A stretch of DNA of 64,000 nucleotides. Source: Polytrichum commune (Eukaryota > Streptophyta > Polytrichopsida > Polytrichales > Polytrichaceae). The position numbers and the translations under genes are program-made. Below are positions 21,421 through 32,995 of the stretch, piece after piece (position 1 is the first letter of the stretch; the number at the start of each line of letters is the position of its first letter). The DNA is taken from NCBI GenBank assembly GCA_950295325.1, contig OX485806.1:15006001-15070000 (forward strand), in the 5' to 3' direction. Below the pieces are notes generated by a model. That model was given only the letters and a program-made list of their open reading frames with translations. It did not search any database and was not told the origin of the DNA.

Positions 21421-24400
21421 GAAAAATTGGTCTGTCAAGTGGCCTTGAGTGCCGGATTCTAAGTCCATGGCAGTGAAGGCTTGATGCGAGAGGCCCTTCA
21501 TATATGTTGCATGCTCATGGCATTGAAGGTCGAGTGTACTAGGACTCTGCATTCTGATTGTATTTGTAATATACTCGTCAATTTTAGACGGTTGAGAATA
21601 TTTCCAGTAGTTACATGTCCCAATGCATGCATGTTCTTTGAAAAGCGAGGAACTTCTCTGAACATTCAACTCCTCCCGTCTTCTACACGGAACTCAGATG
21701 TGTCGTTCTGCTTTTCCGGAATGCTCTCTTTCCAGATTCTATATTAACGAATTATGATTTTTGAAGATTGAGAGAAAGAACTACAAGCACAACTACCAAC
21801 TTTTGTCACTGTTCTGTACGAGATGCCATTCCACCATAGCGAGACTTCGGAGCTATGAGTCTCCACAGGAATACACACTCCCAATCCCCAAAGGAATCGC
21901 ATACATTCTGCACAATAGACAATTTAGCATGCACAAGAAAATCTGATCCAAAAGTCGGCGTGCGAAATTTCAGAATGCATGCTAAATTGCAATCCCATTC
22001 CTCAGAGAGTCGACGAGCACCTGCAATATTTATGTCCTCAAAGGAAGTTCAATTTCATCTATGTAGGTGGGTTTGAGAGATGTCGGAGTAATTTTATCTG
22101 TGAGTCTTCAGCTTTCTTCTCCTGAGAAAGAATTTTCTGATGCTTTGAGGACTTATTTAGAGCCTCCCACCACCATGTCTCTGTCTTCCTTCAGAGATTC
22201 GTGGCATCCATCTCAAAATGTCAATAGGTACTCTAACACGGCACCACTGTACTTGGATTCACTTGCCACACACTCACGAGGAACGAAAATGTCTTGGGGC
22301 AGTGCAAGAACCGACGGTCTGTCATTACCACAGCTCCTCTTGATTACTGAGACAGTCTCCTCAAAGAAACTCATATCTTACAGTTGAAGGATGATATTTA
22401 AGAAGACTAATAATAAGGTGTCCATGTTACCCATCTCCGATGGAAATGCTCCAGGTTGACACACATCATCTACAGGCAGACCCAAACATGATGTGATTTT
22501 GTTACAAAGTAAAAGTGTACCAGGTACACTTCAGAGATTGCATTGTTATGCAAAAACTTGTACCACCTTCATGACTCATCTTCCATTTCAATCTGCTTCT
22601 CCATTCAGTGGATACCTAGCCAAAGTACAAAGCACATAATTGCAACAACAACAACATAATTCACCTTCACAACAACCATTGAAATCTTACACTGTGTACA
22701 GTCTCACCTGGATAATACGACACGTTTCCCGTCGACCAAAGGCTTTCTAGTGTTGATAAATCCTTTATTACGACTACAACGCTTGTAATACAACATTTTT
22801 TAGGCCTGATTTGTGATGTAATAGAGGTAGTTAATGTGCACAAGTGGTGGGACCCACATTGAGGATATGCCTTAGGATCATGGAGTTATTTCAAGTATAA
22901 TATGAATCGGAACAAGAACATGAATCATGATTATTGGTGGGTTGGTTTAGCTTAACTCAAGTTATTTGTTTGAACCTTGGTTTTAGAACATATGTTGCAC
23001 TTTAGAATTGGGTGGAGGCTTAAGCATAATTGAAGAAGATTTGAGTAAGCTTAAGTAGTACTTACAAATTTCTTCCCATGTTTTGATTGAAGGTTGTGTG
23101 CAAGTGGCTTATGTAAACTAATTGGTATGTGAGAGTCAGTGAAGGTGTTTGAAGGGTAGAGGTTTTGTTAACTAAGAAGCATGCTAGTGGGGTTAGGGAA
23201 ATTCATTCATGTGTATTGGAAGAGTCTAATGGTAGGTGTTGGAATCTTGGTATCACCTTTGGAGGGGACAATTCCAAGTCAAAGTTGTGGTCGTGAGGTT
23301 ATGTTTAATATTTGAAGAAAATTGAGTTGGGCTAAGGGTTTTGGGTATAAGGACTCCTCTCCTCTCCATATTATGTTTAAATTCAAAGTTGGGCTAGGGG
23401 AGTGATAATTGCTGATGATTCAGATGATTGGGTGATAATCTCTTGAATCTTGTGATTAGTCGATGGATTACAACTACAAAAAATGATCTTGCAACCTAAG
23501 TTTAATTTTGAACGGTGTGATGGGAGGGATGTGTTGAAGGTATGGTTGAGTTGGTGGATTTGCCATGGGGTAGAGAAGTCCATTCGGATTTAGATTTGAA
23601 TGAACCACCAGAGGGAGAATGATGTGGATGACATGCCAACACCAAATAGTCAAGCTTCCTCAAGCCCGTGAGTATGCCCAATTATTATCAAATTTTCGAG
23701 TGGAGCATTCTTCGGAGTATTCAATTACAGATGTGATGAACATGCAACCTTTTATGGATAAATTGGACAAGATGTCAATTTCCAACATCAACAAACATTG
23801 TCAAAAGTCAAGAATAGGTTCTTACTTTTGTAGTGTGTGATATGGTGAAGACACCATCATGGAACTATACATATTTTTAAAAACTTCATATTGTGTGACG
23901 TTGTGAGCATAATATATCTTCGAAATAAAATGTGCTGTTATACCTGTGTGTCTCCATTGTGTGTACAAAAGTGATATTTTTCATCAAAACAAGTCGCTTT
24001 CTTGTGCTTTGAGTCAGGTGATCCACAAGCTGGAATCCGATTTATGTTTTGATTTGGGTGAGGGCCGCGCGAACGCGAGCCCCCGCTGCCACAAATTATG
24101 ACGTGTATGCCTCCCGTAGGAAGATACTAGAGTCACCCGGCCCGAAGTGCAATGGGGCAGGCTCCTCTAGGCCATCCACCTTCCGGATAATGGATAGACC
24201 CCGCCCAGGTAAGTGATTTCTGTGTCTTCAGTTGGGGTTTGTATACTTTCATTCTTCCTCCCTCTCATACTAACGATATGGGTTTTCCCTGCCGAACAGT
24301 GTATGGAGACAGCCAATATCGAATTCAGCATTCTCTGGAAGTTCCACTTCTGTATCAACACCAAACCTTGAATAAAATGTATGTTGAATGTACAATGCCA

Positions 24401-24949
24401 GGCAACGAGTACTGTGAGTTGAGTAAACATCCCATGTACATTGGAAAATCTTCACACTTGTGGCAGTGTTTTGCGGTTACGTAGGTACTGGTCATGGAAT
24501 TGATTGAAAGGAATATGATTAGCTACAGCTGGAAATCTTCTTGCTGCCCGTGGTACATAGGTCCAGAATACATTTCACAACAATGCAGATTGGTTTGCTG
24601 CTCACAGCTTAGTTTACACGCGCAATCCATCAATCTTCTCTGATTTTAGTCACCGGCTCAGGATAGTGAGCTTGGTAAGGAAGATGGTGTAAAAGCTCTG
24701 GACACCAGGTTAAGTTTTGAGAGAGAATGTTGTGGACCCTTCGAAGCCTAATTTAATAGACAGTAAATATGGTAACAGTATGGGACAATATAGAGCAAGA
24801 TCATATCAGATCTGCTATATTGGAAATTAGAAACAACGACCGTTTTCACAATTAAAATCCGATGCTCGGAAAGTGAGTAAATCCAAGCGACATCACTTCG
24901 ACTGATAATCTTCCAATTAGTAAGAATGCCAGCTCCAAATTGAGAATGA
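21421..24949. other. intergenic, no gene seen
   Basis: About 3.5 kb with only short open frames lacking motifs, alternating GC and AT texture. A GC-rich patch at about 24060-24215 contains a small GCGCGAACGCG palindrome. No RNA gene or intact mobile element was identified. Confidence 0.45.
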
Positions 24950-26165
24950 GATGGATGCCTGAATCCATTAGCCAGTCTAGGCGAACCCTATGTTGATGGC
25001 CTAAAACTTACCACCATACATAGCAAAGAATGTTTTCAACATAAACCTCTAATGTGTAAAATTGAGCCCTTATGGTGGGGTCAGAAACTGCACATCCTTA
25101 TTCCTGTTGGGTGAGCTATAACATCGAACAGAGTACCAAAATTATGGCGTGAGTTTGTAACGGGCACCCAGATTCATTGCGTTCCATAATCTGAAAAATG
25201 TATGATCAGGGGCGCTGGCGTTCACGACTGCAATGAATTGAATGTTACTTAGGAAAGGATACATGGAAAGGTGGATGTGACTAGGCCCTCGGTGCACAGA
25301 TGCACAAAAATCCGACCCAACCCTTTGTTGATGGCCTAAAAACTTACCTCCAAACATGGCAAAGAAGCAAACTTAAGTCTCCAATGTACAAGACTGAATT
25401 CTCATTGTGGCGTCAGAAACTGGGCATCCTTGTTCGTGTTGCATGAGCTACAACATCAAACAAATGGCATTTAAGAAGGGAAAGATGGAAAGATGGAAAG
25501 ATGGATGTGACTAAGCCCTCAGTGCACAGATGCACAAATTCCAGGCCAACCCTATGTTGATGGCCTAGAAACTTACCACCACAGATGGCCAAAATGCATT
25601 CAACTTAAGTATCACATGTACACAGCTGAGTCCTCATTGTGGGGTCAGATACTGGGCATCCTCGTTCTTGTTGCATGAGCTACAACACCGAATAGAGCAC
25701 CGAAATAACAGCAACAGCCACCCAAATTCATTGCGTCCCACAGACTGAAAACGTGTGATCAGGGGTACTGGCATTCACAACCGCGATAAATGGAATGGCA
25801 ATTAAGGAAAAACAGGATGAAGAGTGGATATGACTGTCCCTCAACGCACAGATGCACAAAATCCTATTTCTCAGATCCACCACACATGGCAAAGAATGTA
25901 TTCAACTTAAGTCTCCAATGTACAAAGCTGAGTCCTCATTGTGGGGTCAGAAATTGGGCATCCTTGTTCCTGTTGCATAAGGTACAACATCGAACAGAGT
26001 ACCGAAATTACAGCTTGAGTTTTGAAACAGGCACCCAGATGAACTGCAAATTGCGTGATCAGGGGCACTGGCATTCACGACCGCGATGAATCGAATGGTA
26101 TTCAATATGGATATGACTACGCCCTCAGTGCACAAATGCACAAAATCCTTATTCTCAGATCCACC
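24950..26165. repeat. local tandem repeat array, four diverged units
   Basis: Units start near 25010, 25344, 25572 and 25873. Each contains CATGGCAAAGAA, a CTCATTGTGGGGTCAGAAAC block, GGGCATCC, a TACAACATCGAACAGAGTACC block, GATCAGGGGC.CTGGC and a CTCAGTGCACAGATGCACAAA end. Unit 2 is shortened. The array ends about 200 bp beyond the 3' end of the small membrane-protein gene, which runs toward it on the minus strand. No coding function. Confidence 0.8.
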
Positions 26166-26363
26166 CATCACGCGATTCCGTTGCAGGACTCAGAGTTTCT
26201 AAAGGAACTGCAGGAGTCAAGGAGATGGTTCGATTCATGAAAGGGGGCGCTCAAGCATCCGACGACTCGCAATTCAAAACCCCACATTGAAGGGACCGGT
26301 CGCGGGGAGGTTTATTTACAACATGCAGGCTCGCTTCCAACCACTTCATTAAAGGGCGAAGAA

Positions 26364-26600
26364 TCACGGGTCCATCTCCGACTTATCGTCTCCAATGTCA
26401 GAATTGGAATCGTATACAAGCCAAAGAATGACGATAAGAACGACGGGAATGATCATGATGGCGAGCAGGATCCCCCGCTGCCTTGCCATGTCCGCACGGT
26501 ACGTCGCGCGGGCCTTCGAGTCTCCCCGCCTCTTGGTGACCAAGCCGTCCTCCTCCAAATTCCGATCCGCCATCTCCACATCCTTGTCGTCCTCCTCCAT
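26364..26600 (-). CDS. small single-pass membrane protein, 78 aa
   Basis: An intronless frame starts at ATG 26600 (MEEDDKDVEMADRN). It has an acidic N-terminal third, a basic middle (VTKRRGDSKARATYRADMARQR), one strong hydrophobic segment of about 20 residues (GILLAIMIIPVVLIVILWLV) at residues 46-65, and a short acidic tail (DIGDDKSEMDP). Basic residues just before the membrane segment and acidic ones after it suggest an N-in single-pass protein. The upstream leader contains CTAGGGTTTCGC, a motif common in plant 5' leaders. I do not recognise the family. The composition is unlike random sequence, which is the main support for a real gene. Confidence 0.6.
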   Translation of the reverse strand: MEEDDKDVEMADRNLEEDGLVTKRRGDSKARATYRADMARQRGILLAIMIIPVVLIVILWLVYDSNSDIGDDKSEMDP

Positions 26601-26657
26601 CGCTCCCAACTCAAACCCTGGCGCTGCGAAACCCTAGAAACTCCGAAGCAACAACAA

Positions 26658-26702
26658 CCCCCCCCCCCCCCCACCCACCCACCCACCCACCCACCCACCC
26701 AC
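26658..26702. repeat. (CCCA)n microsatellite after a C tract
   Basis: A run of about 14 C is followed by eight ACCC units, lying roughly 60-100 bp upstream of the small membrane-protein start codon, in its likely leader or promoter. On the minus strand this is a G-rich tract. Confidence 0.9.
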
Positions 26703-26886
26703 AAGCAACTGGCACTACGTGCAAGGACTCAACACACAAATACTCAAATCTTCCTGTCGCGTACATTTTAGAGTCAGATCCCATGGAATGGTAGATTTCT
26801 ATTATTGTACCTTGACAGGAATTTGAGGGTATCTGTATTTGTTGGGTGGGAATTTGAGAAGCATTGCACTCTTTTGGGAGTTGAGT

Positions 26887-27179
26887 CAGGGCCACTTCTC
26901 GCTCGAGCCAAGGGCCGTGACCATGTAATTGTGAGGGCCCTCGATTCTCATCCAAAGGTCGCACCACTGACATGATTTGTCGGAATTTGCATCAGGTCCA
27001 CCTCCGGCAAATCATGGAACATTATATATAGTGTGTCATTCATGATAATATTTTTGAGTCCTTAGGCCTTCATCTTCTAGTGTGAAGTGAGTTTGAATGG
27101 TCTCGGCCTTTTCGACCAATGAGAAATCTTAGAATACAATGGTCATGGGCCTTTAGTCTTGTGTGTGAAGTGGCCCTTA
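26887..27179. mobile_element. MITE (GGGCCACTTC ends)
   Basis: It begins CAGGGCCACTTCTCGCTCGA and ends TGTGTGTGAAGTGGCCCTT, terminal inverted repeats shared with 8919-9432. Internal words such as GTGAGGGCCCTCGATTCTCA and ATCATGGAACATTATATATA recall the other members. It has no open frame. Confidence 0.65.
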
Positions 27180-27279
27180 ATGTGAGTCCATTACCCTTGC
27201 ATTGATCATGGTATTCATGATGCAATGCAAGGGGTAGTTGCATCCTTTCAGAGGGTGGGTTTTATGATGAGGACCTAGG

Positions 27280-27322
27280 GGGGTTGGGGGGTTGGGGGGT
27301 TGGGGGGTTGGGGGGTTGGGGC
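27280..27322 (+). repeat. (GGGGGGTT)n G-rich array
   Basis: Five runs of five or six G separated by TT(G) occur within about 43 bp. This could form a G-quadruplex on the plus strand. Confidence 0.85.
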
Positions 27323-27325
27323 GTC

Positions 27326-28215
27326 CAAAGAGTCTTGTGGTGGAGGTGCCATCGGTGTATGTCGATTATCTAGTTCATGTTTGTTTAGAATTAAGTAGGT
27401 AAAGTATTTTATGATGTTTTATTGTGTAGATTCACTAGATTTTGACAGTGGGTTTGTGGATATTGAGGTCTTTCACTTTTGTGATGGAGTATTTGTGTAT
27501 GGCGCATGAACACTGACCATGTGAGGACCCAAGGGGGGGGGATCCAAAGAGACTTATGGTGGAGGTGCCATTGGTGTTTGTTAGTTATCTACACTAAATA
27601 TGATATTCAGTGTCATAAGGTATTTAATGTCACTATGTGTAACTTTTGGATGACACTTCTTATGAACAAGTGCACAAATGTGTCATGGATGATGGATGAG
27701 TTCATCTATTGGCCAAAACCCTACCTTTCTCTTGTCGGCAACTTGTGATGAAATATTGTCATGGATGAGTGAAAGTTGGATGAAAAATCACTTGGGAAGT
27801 GACAGTAATTGCAACACCGTAATCTATAATCCCCCCAAAAAAAATTACAAGGAACGACAAATAACGTTGGTTTAAAATTTAGTGTTGGTACTGAGCAAGA
27901 CAAATATAATTGGTGACACTATATATCATATTCGAGAAGAAGTCTATGGACGATGAAAGCAACTTCTGGCTTCTGGTAAGGCCACGTTGCATGTGCATTC
28001 TCGACCGTCGGATTTGACCGATGTAAGATCTCCACCGTTCCTACCATCACTCATCCACTGCGTTAGTGTAGTTCATGTTTGTTTGGAATAAGGAGACCGT
28101 GAAGTATTTTATGATGTTTTGGTGTGTAGATTTCACCGGATTTTTGATAGTGGGTTTGTGGATGTTGAGGTCTTTCAATTTTGTGATGGAGTATTTGTGT
28201 ATGGCACATGAACAC
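27326..28215. repeat. tandem duplication, second copy split by a MITE
   Basis: Copy 1 (about 27326-27525) and copy 2 (about 27543-27591 plus 28069-28215) share GGTGGAGGTGCCAT.GGTGT, the TTCATGTTTGTTT.GAAT segment and a GATGGAGTATTTGTGTATGG end. In copy 2 the match is interrupted exactly at the MITE 27592-28068. Confidence 0.85.
27592..28068. mobile_element. TA-target MITE with reconstructable empty site
   Basis: The ends are CACTAA and TTAGTG, flanked by TA on both sides (27590-27591 and 28069-28070). Copy 1 of the surrounding tandem duplication shows the undisturbed site, with a single TA at 27371-27372, so the borders are exact. The left 335 bp are the family core shared with 1240-1585 and 8343-8735. 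The right 130 bp are the module also seen at 10298-10440. TA targeting suggests a Tc1/mariner-type or Stowaway-like origin. Confidence 0.85.
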
Positions 28216-28983
28216 CGCCCGTGATGGTAATTAGTGGGTTCACTTTCCATTATTTTTGTTTCAAGGAGTCTAATGGTGGGTCACATTTGTTATTCAACTT
28301 ATAACATTATGGCTTCTTGGTATTATGGTTGACTTTAGTTCATGGCACTTGGCATGGGGATGTAGTACAACATACCCCTCCCAAGTTTGTTTTAAGTTCA
28401 TTTCAATTGGGTCTTGATGTATTGCTTTCAAATATACGATCGTGATTGGGGGGACATTTGTCTTAAATAGAAATATTTGGGGTATAAATGGTTCCATGTC
28501 TTTCTACCCTCCCCCATGGTGGGTGTCATGATACTTTGCCATGTTTTGGGCCTTGGCAATGGTTGGAGGATACACTAATTTACCATGCATTTAACTTTGC
28601 TTCCAATCCCCTCCCCCTTTTACAATATCTCATACCTGAATACCAAAGAGAAAGTAAATTTTATGTAGGTGTCACATCGGGGTCACATCATAGAAAATAT
28701 GACTACAAACACTCTAACAAAAACATGTTAAATATGCCCTCCTTCCCATCCTTCCTTGCTTCCTCCTTCCCCAGCCCCCTCCTCTTCTATAAGTTCTCTC
28801 CTTTCTCTCATGTTCTTTCATGCCTATGCATTCATTGGTACATCCTATTGTTTTTCAGCAACCTAGCCTATTTTGGAGAACCTCCAATGAAAATACATGC
28901 AGTTAAGATAGCTATTGATTTCCAACAACAGTTTGCCCACCGTTTGTCGAGGAGGAGGCCTAGAGCCTCCTGCCGAAATGTTG

Positions 28984-29026
28984 CCCTCTGAGGCGGCCAC
29001 GTCGCCTCAGTGGCCGCCTCAGAGGG
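28984..29026. repeat. perfect 17-bp GC-rich hairpin
   Basis: CCCTCTGAGGCGGCCAC pairs perfectly with GTGGCCGCCTCAGAGGG around a 9-base loop. TAGGGTTAGGGTTG follows at once. The stem-loop lies 56 bp upstream of the ATG at 29083. Confidence 0.85.
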
Positions 29027-29082
29027 TAGGGTTAGGGTTGTTTCTCCTCGCCTGTAGTTCGGAGAAACACTTCAGAGGAGCC

Positions 29083-29197
29083 ATGGCGACCCCGGCTCTG
29101 TCCCTCCTTCCCTCGACCATTGTCATTGCCCACTCATCTTCGTCTTCGTCGTCTTCCTCCATCTGCGTACCAATTGCATCTCCTCTGACAGTCAAAA
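29083..29197 (+). CDS. candidate transit-peptide-like first exon (weak)
   Basis: An ATG in good context (GCCATGGCG) starts a Ser-rich frame (MATPALSLLPSTIVIAHS, then nine Ser) that resembles a plastid transit peptide. A possible donor (AAAA|GTACTT) is at 29198; unspliced, the frame stops at 29205. I found no downstream exon that continues it, so this may be a gene remnant or chance. The TCTTCGTCTTCG repeat that makes the Ser run argues for caution. Confidence 0.25.
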
Positions 29198-31115
29198 GTA
29201 CTTGAGATCTCCTATAATCCACACAATGTATTAGTTCCATGTGAAAAGCACAATCTTGGTCAGACTCTTCAACGTACGTCAAAGTTGCACACAAACATTG
29301 ACTACTGCAGGATTGAGAGAGGTTGTGTGGACGAAATAGTGGTCACTCCTTCTTTAAGATGTTGTGTATGTCAAATTCAGGGCTATGTGACCAAACCAAT
29401 TTGTATAGTCCTCCCTTAGCCTCGACAGTGTGCTTCTGAGGATTCTTGTCGTCTTTCTGATCTTCTTCAAGATGTAGATAATAAGATTCATGAATGATAG
29501 GTTTTGCGATCTCTTGTTTGTCGGTGTTGCACAAAGTTTGCGTATTCTCACTGCCTCTTTGTGTTTACTGTACAAGTTGTGGCTTTGGATTGAATTTGAG
29601 TAGGATGAATACGTCCTGGCATTAATCCACATTACTTGAGCCCTTCGCAGTCATATTAATTCCGTCAATACTAGTGAATCACAGAACTTTAGGCACTTGG
29701 TGAACTTTAGTACTCTTGGATCGACACAAAAAGAACTTCCAATGATTACATACATAAGTCACGAGTCTCAGAGGATGTGTTTGTAAGTTGGAGAAATTTA
29801 TCTTCCTTCGGTGGTTTGAAATTGCTTGAATATGTTGTCTGACCGCATCCATTTTATTTTGTGTTCAAGCAAGTAAATAGAACATGGTCATCTAGAAGTT
29901 GACTTGTGTTACGCCCTGTTTTGTATGTGGCAGGTCGGTGTTCTTATCTGCCCTCAATGTAAAGTATTCAAGTGTCTTACATTTCCAGATGAAACAGATG
30001 GGAGTATGTAGGATGGACGAGCAGGAAGTTAATGTCAATGAATTTTTTTTCAATTTCAACGTTCCCAAATGGATGTATGTGTCATGAGTAGTCCCTAGAA
30101 AGACGTCTGTTTGCTTCTTTTTGTGTTGTGTCCTTGTGTAACTGATGTACCATTTTTGTTTCCAGTCTCATGCTCGAATGAGCTTCATAAGCATTAGTGA
30201 CCTCATAGTCTTCCTGTTATGAGTTTGAAAAATGAGACTCAATTTGTTGTGTGATGTCGGCCTCGCTTTAACCAAATGTGCTAAAGGGAATGGAGTGCCC
30301 CACTGCTTTACTGAAATGTAATATGTTTTGAGATAGGTGACAAGACTTAAATTAATCATCACTTATACGGTAGTGTCACCACCTTAAATTCACAACACGT
30401 TACTCAAAATCTACATCTGCAAGATTTAAGACCGGTCCATTGGAACTAGAATGCTTATTTCAATTAGTGTGTGTAAGCATTTGACATTACACTGTACTGT
30501 AACTTCTTATGAAGAATGTGACTTTTAACCTTGAAATATTTGTTATGTTCTATAAACTGTAAACAAACTATGTGTAAGCATTTGCATCCTTTAGTAGAAA
30601 ATTATAGCATTATGGAACTCCAAAATGCTAATCCACAGTAATTGAGATATGAGGTGCAGGAATCTGAAGCTCATGGGTAAAACTGGGAAAATTGTTTTGG
30701 CGGTTCCATCTTGGGTCGATTGAACTGGCAGGGAACTGGGGTCTCGAAGTGACTTATGGCACTTGGATTCTGCATGAGCATGTAAGCTTCAATGTACTGG
30801 ACGACCAAGTTGGGTGACTTATCAAACTAGTCTGATGAAGGACTTGAATCTTTGGAGAAATAGGTGAAAATAACTCATCGTCCAATCACTTATTACAAAC
30901 TTTCTTCATGTAAGCACACAAAGTACATACACACAAAGTACATGAGAGGACCGAGGAAACCTAGCCTTGTGATTCTCGATGAATATCCAACACATGCATG
31001 CGGAGGAGAGAAGACATTATGAGTGCTACATATGGTGAAAGTTACTAATGTACTTACATGGTTTAAAATCTCTTTGCTAGACGTTCCAACACCTTTGCAA
31101 TGTGGCTCTGAAAAG

Positions 31116-32995
31116 GTGTTCTGAAAATCATCGTGGATGAAGCTTTATGCATGGGACAACCCATAAATGGTGCATTGTTGACATGCATGGCTCAACATTA
31201 AATATATGAGAGTCATGTCACCTTGGATGGAGGACATCTCGAATATAAGTTCCACATGCTATTAATGCCTTGTCATGCATAATGGACTAGACTTGCTTAG
31301 ACATGTGCCGTCCTAAGCCCATTGCACCCTTGGTCCTTCCCCCTCCCCCTCTCCAAGGTGGTCCATGGCATGTTGCAGCTATGCATAAGACTTATGAATT
31401 GGTAAGGTTTGAAGACTGATATGATGTGTAGTTGGTTGTAACATTTTTGTAGTGATATTTTTGTAACATAGGATTGATATTAGTTGTGCCTAGTGCCTAA
31501 GTGAAGATGCCAACTCTTGGCGAGCTGACCACTTGAATTCTAGGATATGAAATTTCATTTTCGAGATTGGTAATTACCAACCCATGCATGCTATATTTTT
31601 ATCCCATGTGTAGCATGGGTAGGTGGCCTCGTTAACCGTGAATGGCCTTTACATTTTATCCAAATATTGGATAGCTAAACACCGTTACTGTAGATGATGG
31701 TAAGATTTTTCCACTTTTAGAGTTCCTACCTTGGATTTGTGTTTGCTTTTAGTAACCTTTTGTTTTTGTATGCTAGTAACGCACTGACCTATGTGAATAT
31801 ATTTCCAACCTCCTGACTTTGTTTTTCCTGACTGATGAGTATGTCATGTTCCTTTGTTTGTTGCATGCTCGAACTGTGAACCCTAATGGCAGTATGCCTA
31901 TTGTCTGCAACTTCAATCTCATTGTCATTCTCAGTCTCCCTATGTTAGCAAATACTGACATCTCCACCAAATATTTATAACATTGTTTAACTTTTGTTGG
32001 CAACGCACACTTGCAACTATAATTCTTTGTTTGCTTTTTGAAAACGAGTTCTACTTTTATGGCATCAATCCTTGTTATTGAATATAATGTGGTAGTAACA
32101 CATTCAATGGATATGTAGGCATATTTTACATCGTGATAAATTGGATTTACATCGTGAACATATACCATAGTAGTCAAAATTTGATTTTATTTCAATAATT
32201 TTTACTTTTTTACATTCGTATTTTAAGTTTTCATAGTTTTATTTTATTTCATATTTTCATACTTATGTTTTATTTTACAATTTTCATATTTTTAGAATCC
32301 ATTTCTTTAATTCAAATTTAGATAAACAAAGCACTCCGACATAAATAGTCGTTTGCACATTTGTTTGAATTCCAATGCATCATGTGGAATATTTGTAAAA
32401 CTAATATATACATATCAAAGTGTTGTTATTATACATTTCTACTTTATTTTCATTTGTTTCATAATTCACAAACACAGATGGAGGGGGATAAAACGAACAT
32501 CAACTACACAACACTTTTAACGAAATTGAAAGTTGAGGTGCCCGACAAAGCTCCAAAAAAATTGAAAATTGAAAAAAAAATTCTATCCAAGTGAGGCTCA
32601 GTCGCGTCTATTAAATGTCTGCGGATTCATTGACTACTTGAATCCGCCAAGATTTTCGTCATTCGCAGAAGTCAATGAATTTGTAAGAACTTATGTGAAC
32701 AAACGAAAAGAATTCGAAAAGGAGCACAAAAACTTGCCTTGTCCATGTATGTGCAACATTTGTTTTTTTTTGTTTTTGTTTTTTGCCCTATGTTTTATTT
32801 TAATTTCCCAACATAAATTGTACTTTTAGCATTATTGTATAGAGTGAAATGGACTTGGTCGACAATTTATCCTGCACTTGTGATGTTGTGTGTTGTTTGT
32901 GAAATGTTTCAGTTCATTATGCTTACTTGACTGTGCCTATGAAACCTACATGTTTGTGAATAAACCCGGTAATCTACCTGCATACACAAGTCCAA
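31116..32995. repeat. left arm of large inverted repeat
   Basis: This 1880-bp arm is the inverted counterpart of 33785-36041. The two run nearly identically from GTGTTCTGAAAATCATCG at the outer edge to CACAAGTCCAA at the inner edge. Differences noticed include a 4-bp GCAT indel near 31150, a single change near 31230 and the SINE present only in the right arm. The arm contains the coding-looking segments described at 32478-32750. Confidence 0.95.
32478..32750 (+). pseudogene. unrecognised coding remnant in the left arm, frameshifted at an A tract
   Basis: After a possible acceptor (AAACACAG), ATG 32478 opens MEGDKTNINYTTLLTKLKVE...KKLKIEKK. At an A9 tract (about 32573-32581) the frame must shift to continue into FYPSEAQSRLLNVCGFIDYL...FSSFAEVNEFVRTYV and EFEKEHKNLPCP, ending at a possible donor (T|GTATGT) near 32744. 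Composition and length suggest part of a real protein, perhaps transposon-encoded, but I do not recognise it. The right arm (34419-34147) has the same sequence and the same frame break. Confidence 0.35.

Larger units (their letters stand above)
28216..31115. other. intergenic with one weak gene candidate
   Basis: This stretch is mostly AT-rich and non-coding. It contains the GC-rich hairpin at 28984-29026 and a possible first exon at 29083-29197. Between 29300 and 31100 I see no frame with recognisable motifs and no repeat family found elsewhere in the window. Confidence 0.45.

Noticed and set aside
22067-22387. 106-codon open frame
   Set aside because: No recognised motif, no splice context, and isolated in repeat-poor intergenic DNA.
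24060-24215. GC-rich patch considered as an RNA gene or SINE
   Set aside because: Only a small palindrome is evident. No A/B box pair, tail or direct repeats were found.
31773-32177. 134-codon minus-strand frame in the palindrome arm (and its mirror near 34603)
   Set aside because: No motif recognised, and the mirror copy is truncated by the SINE. Kept only as part of the arm description.
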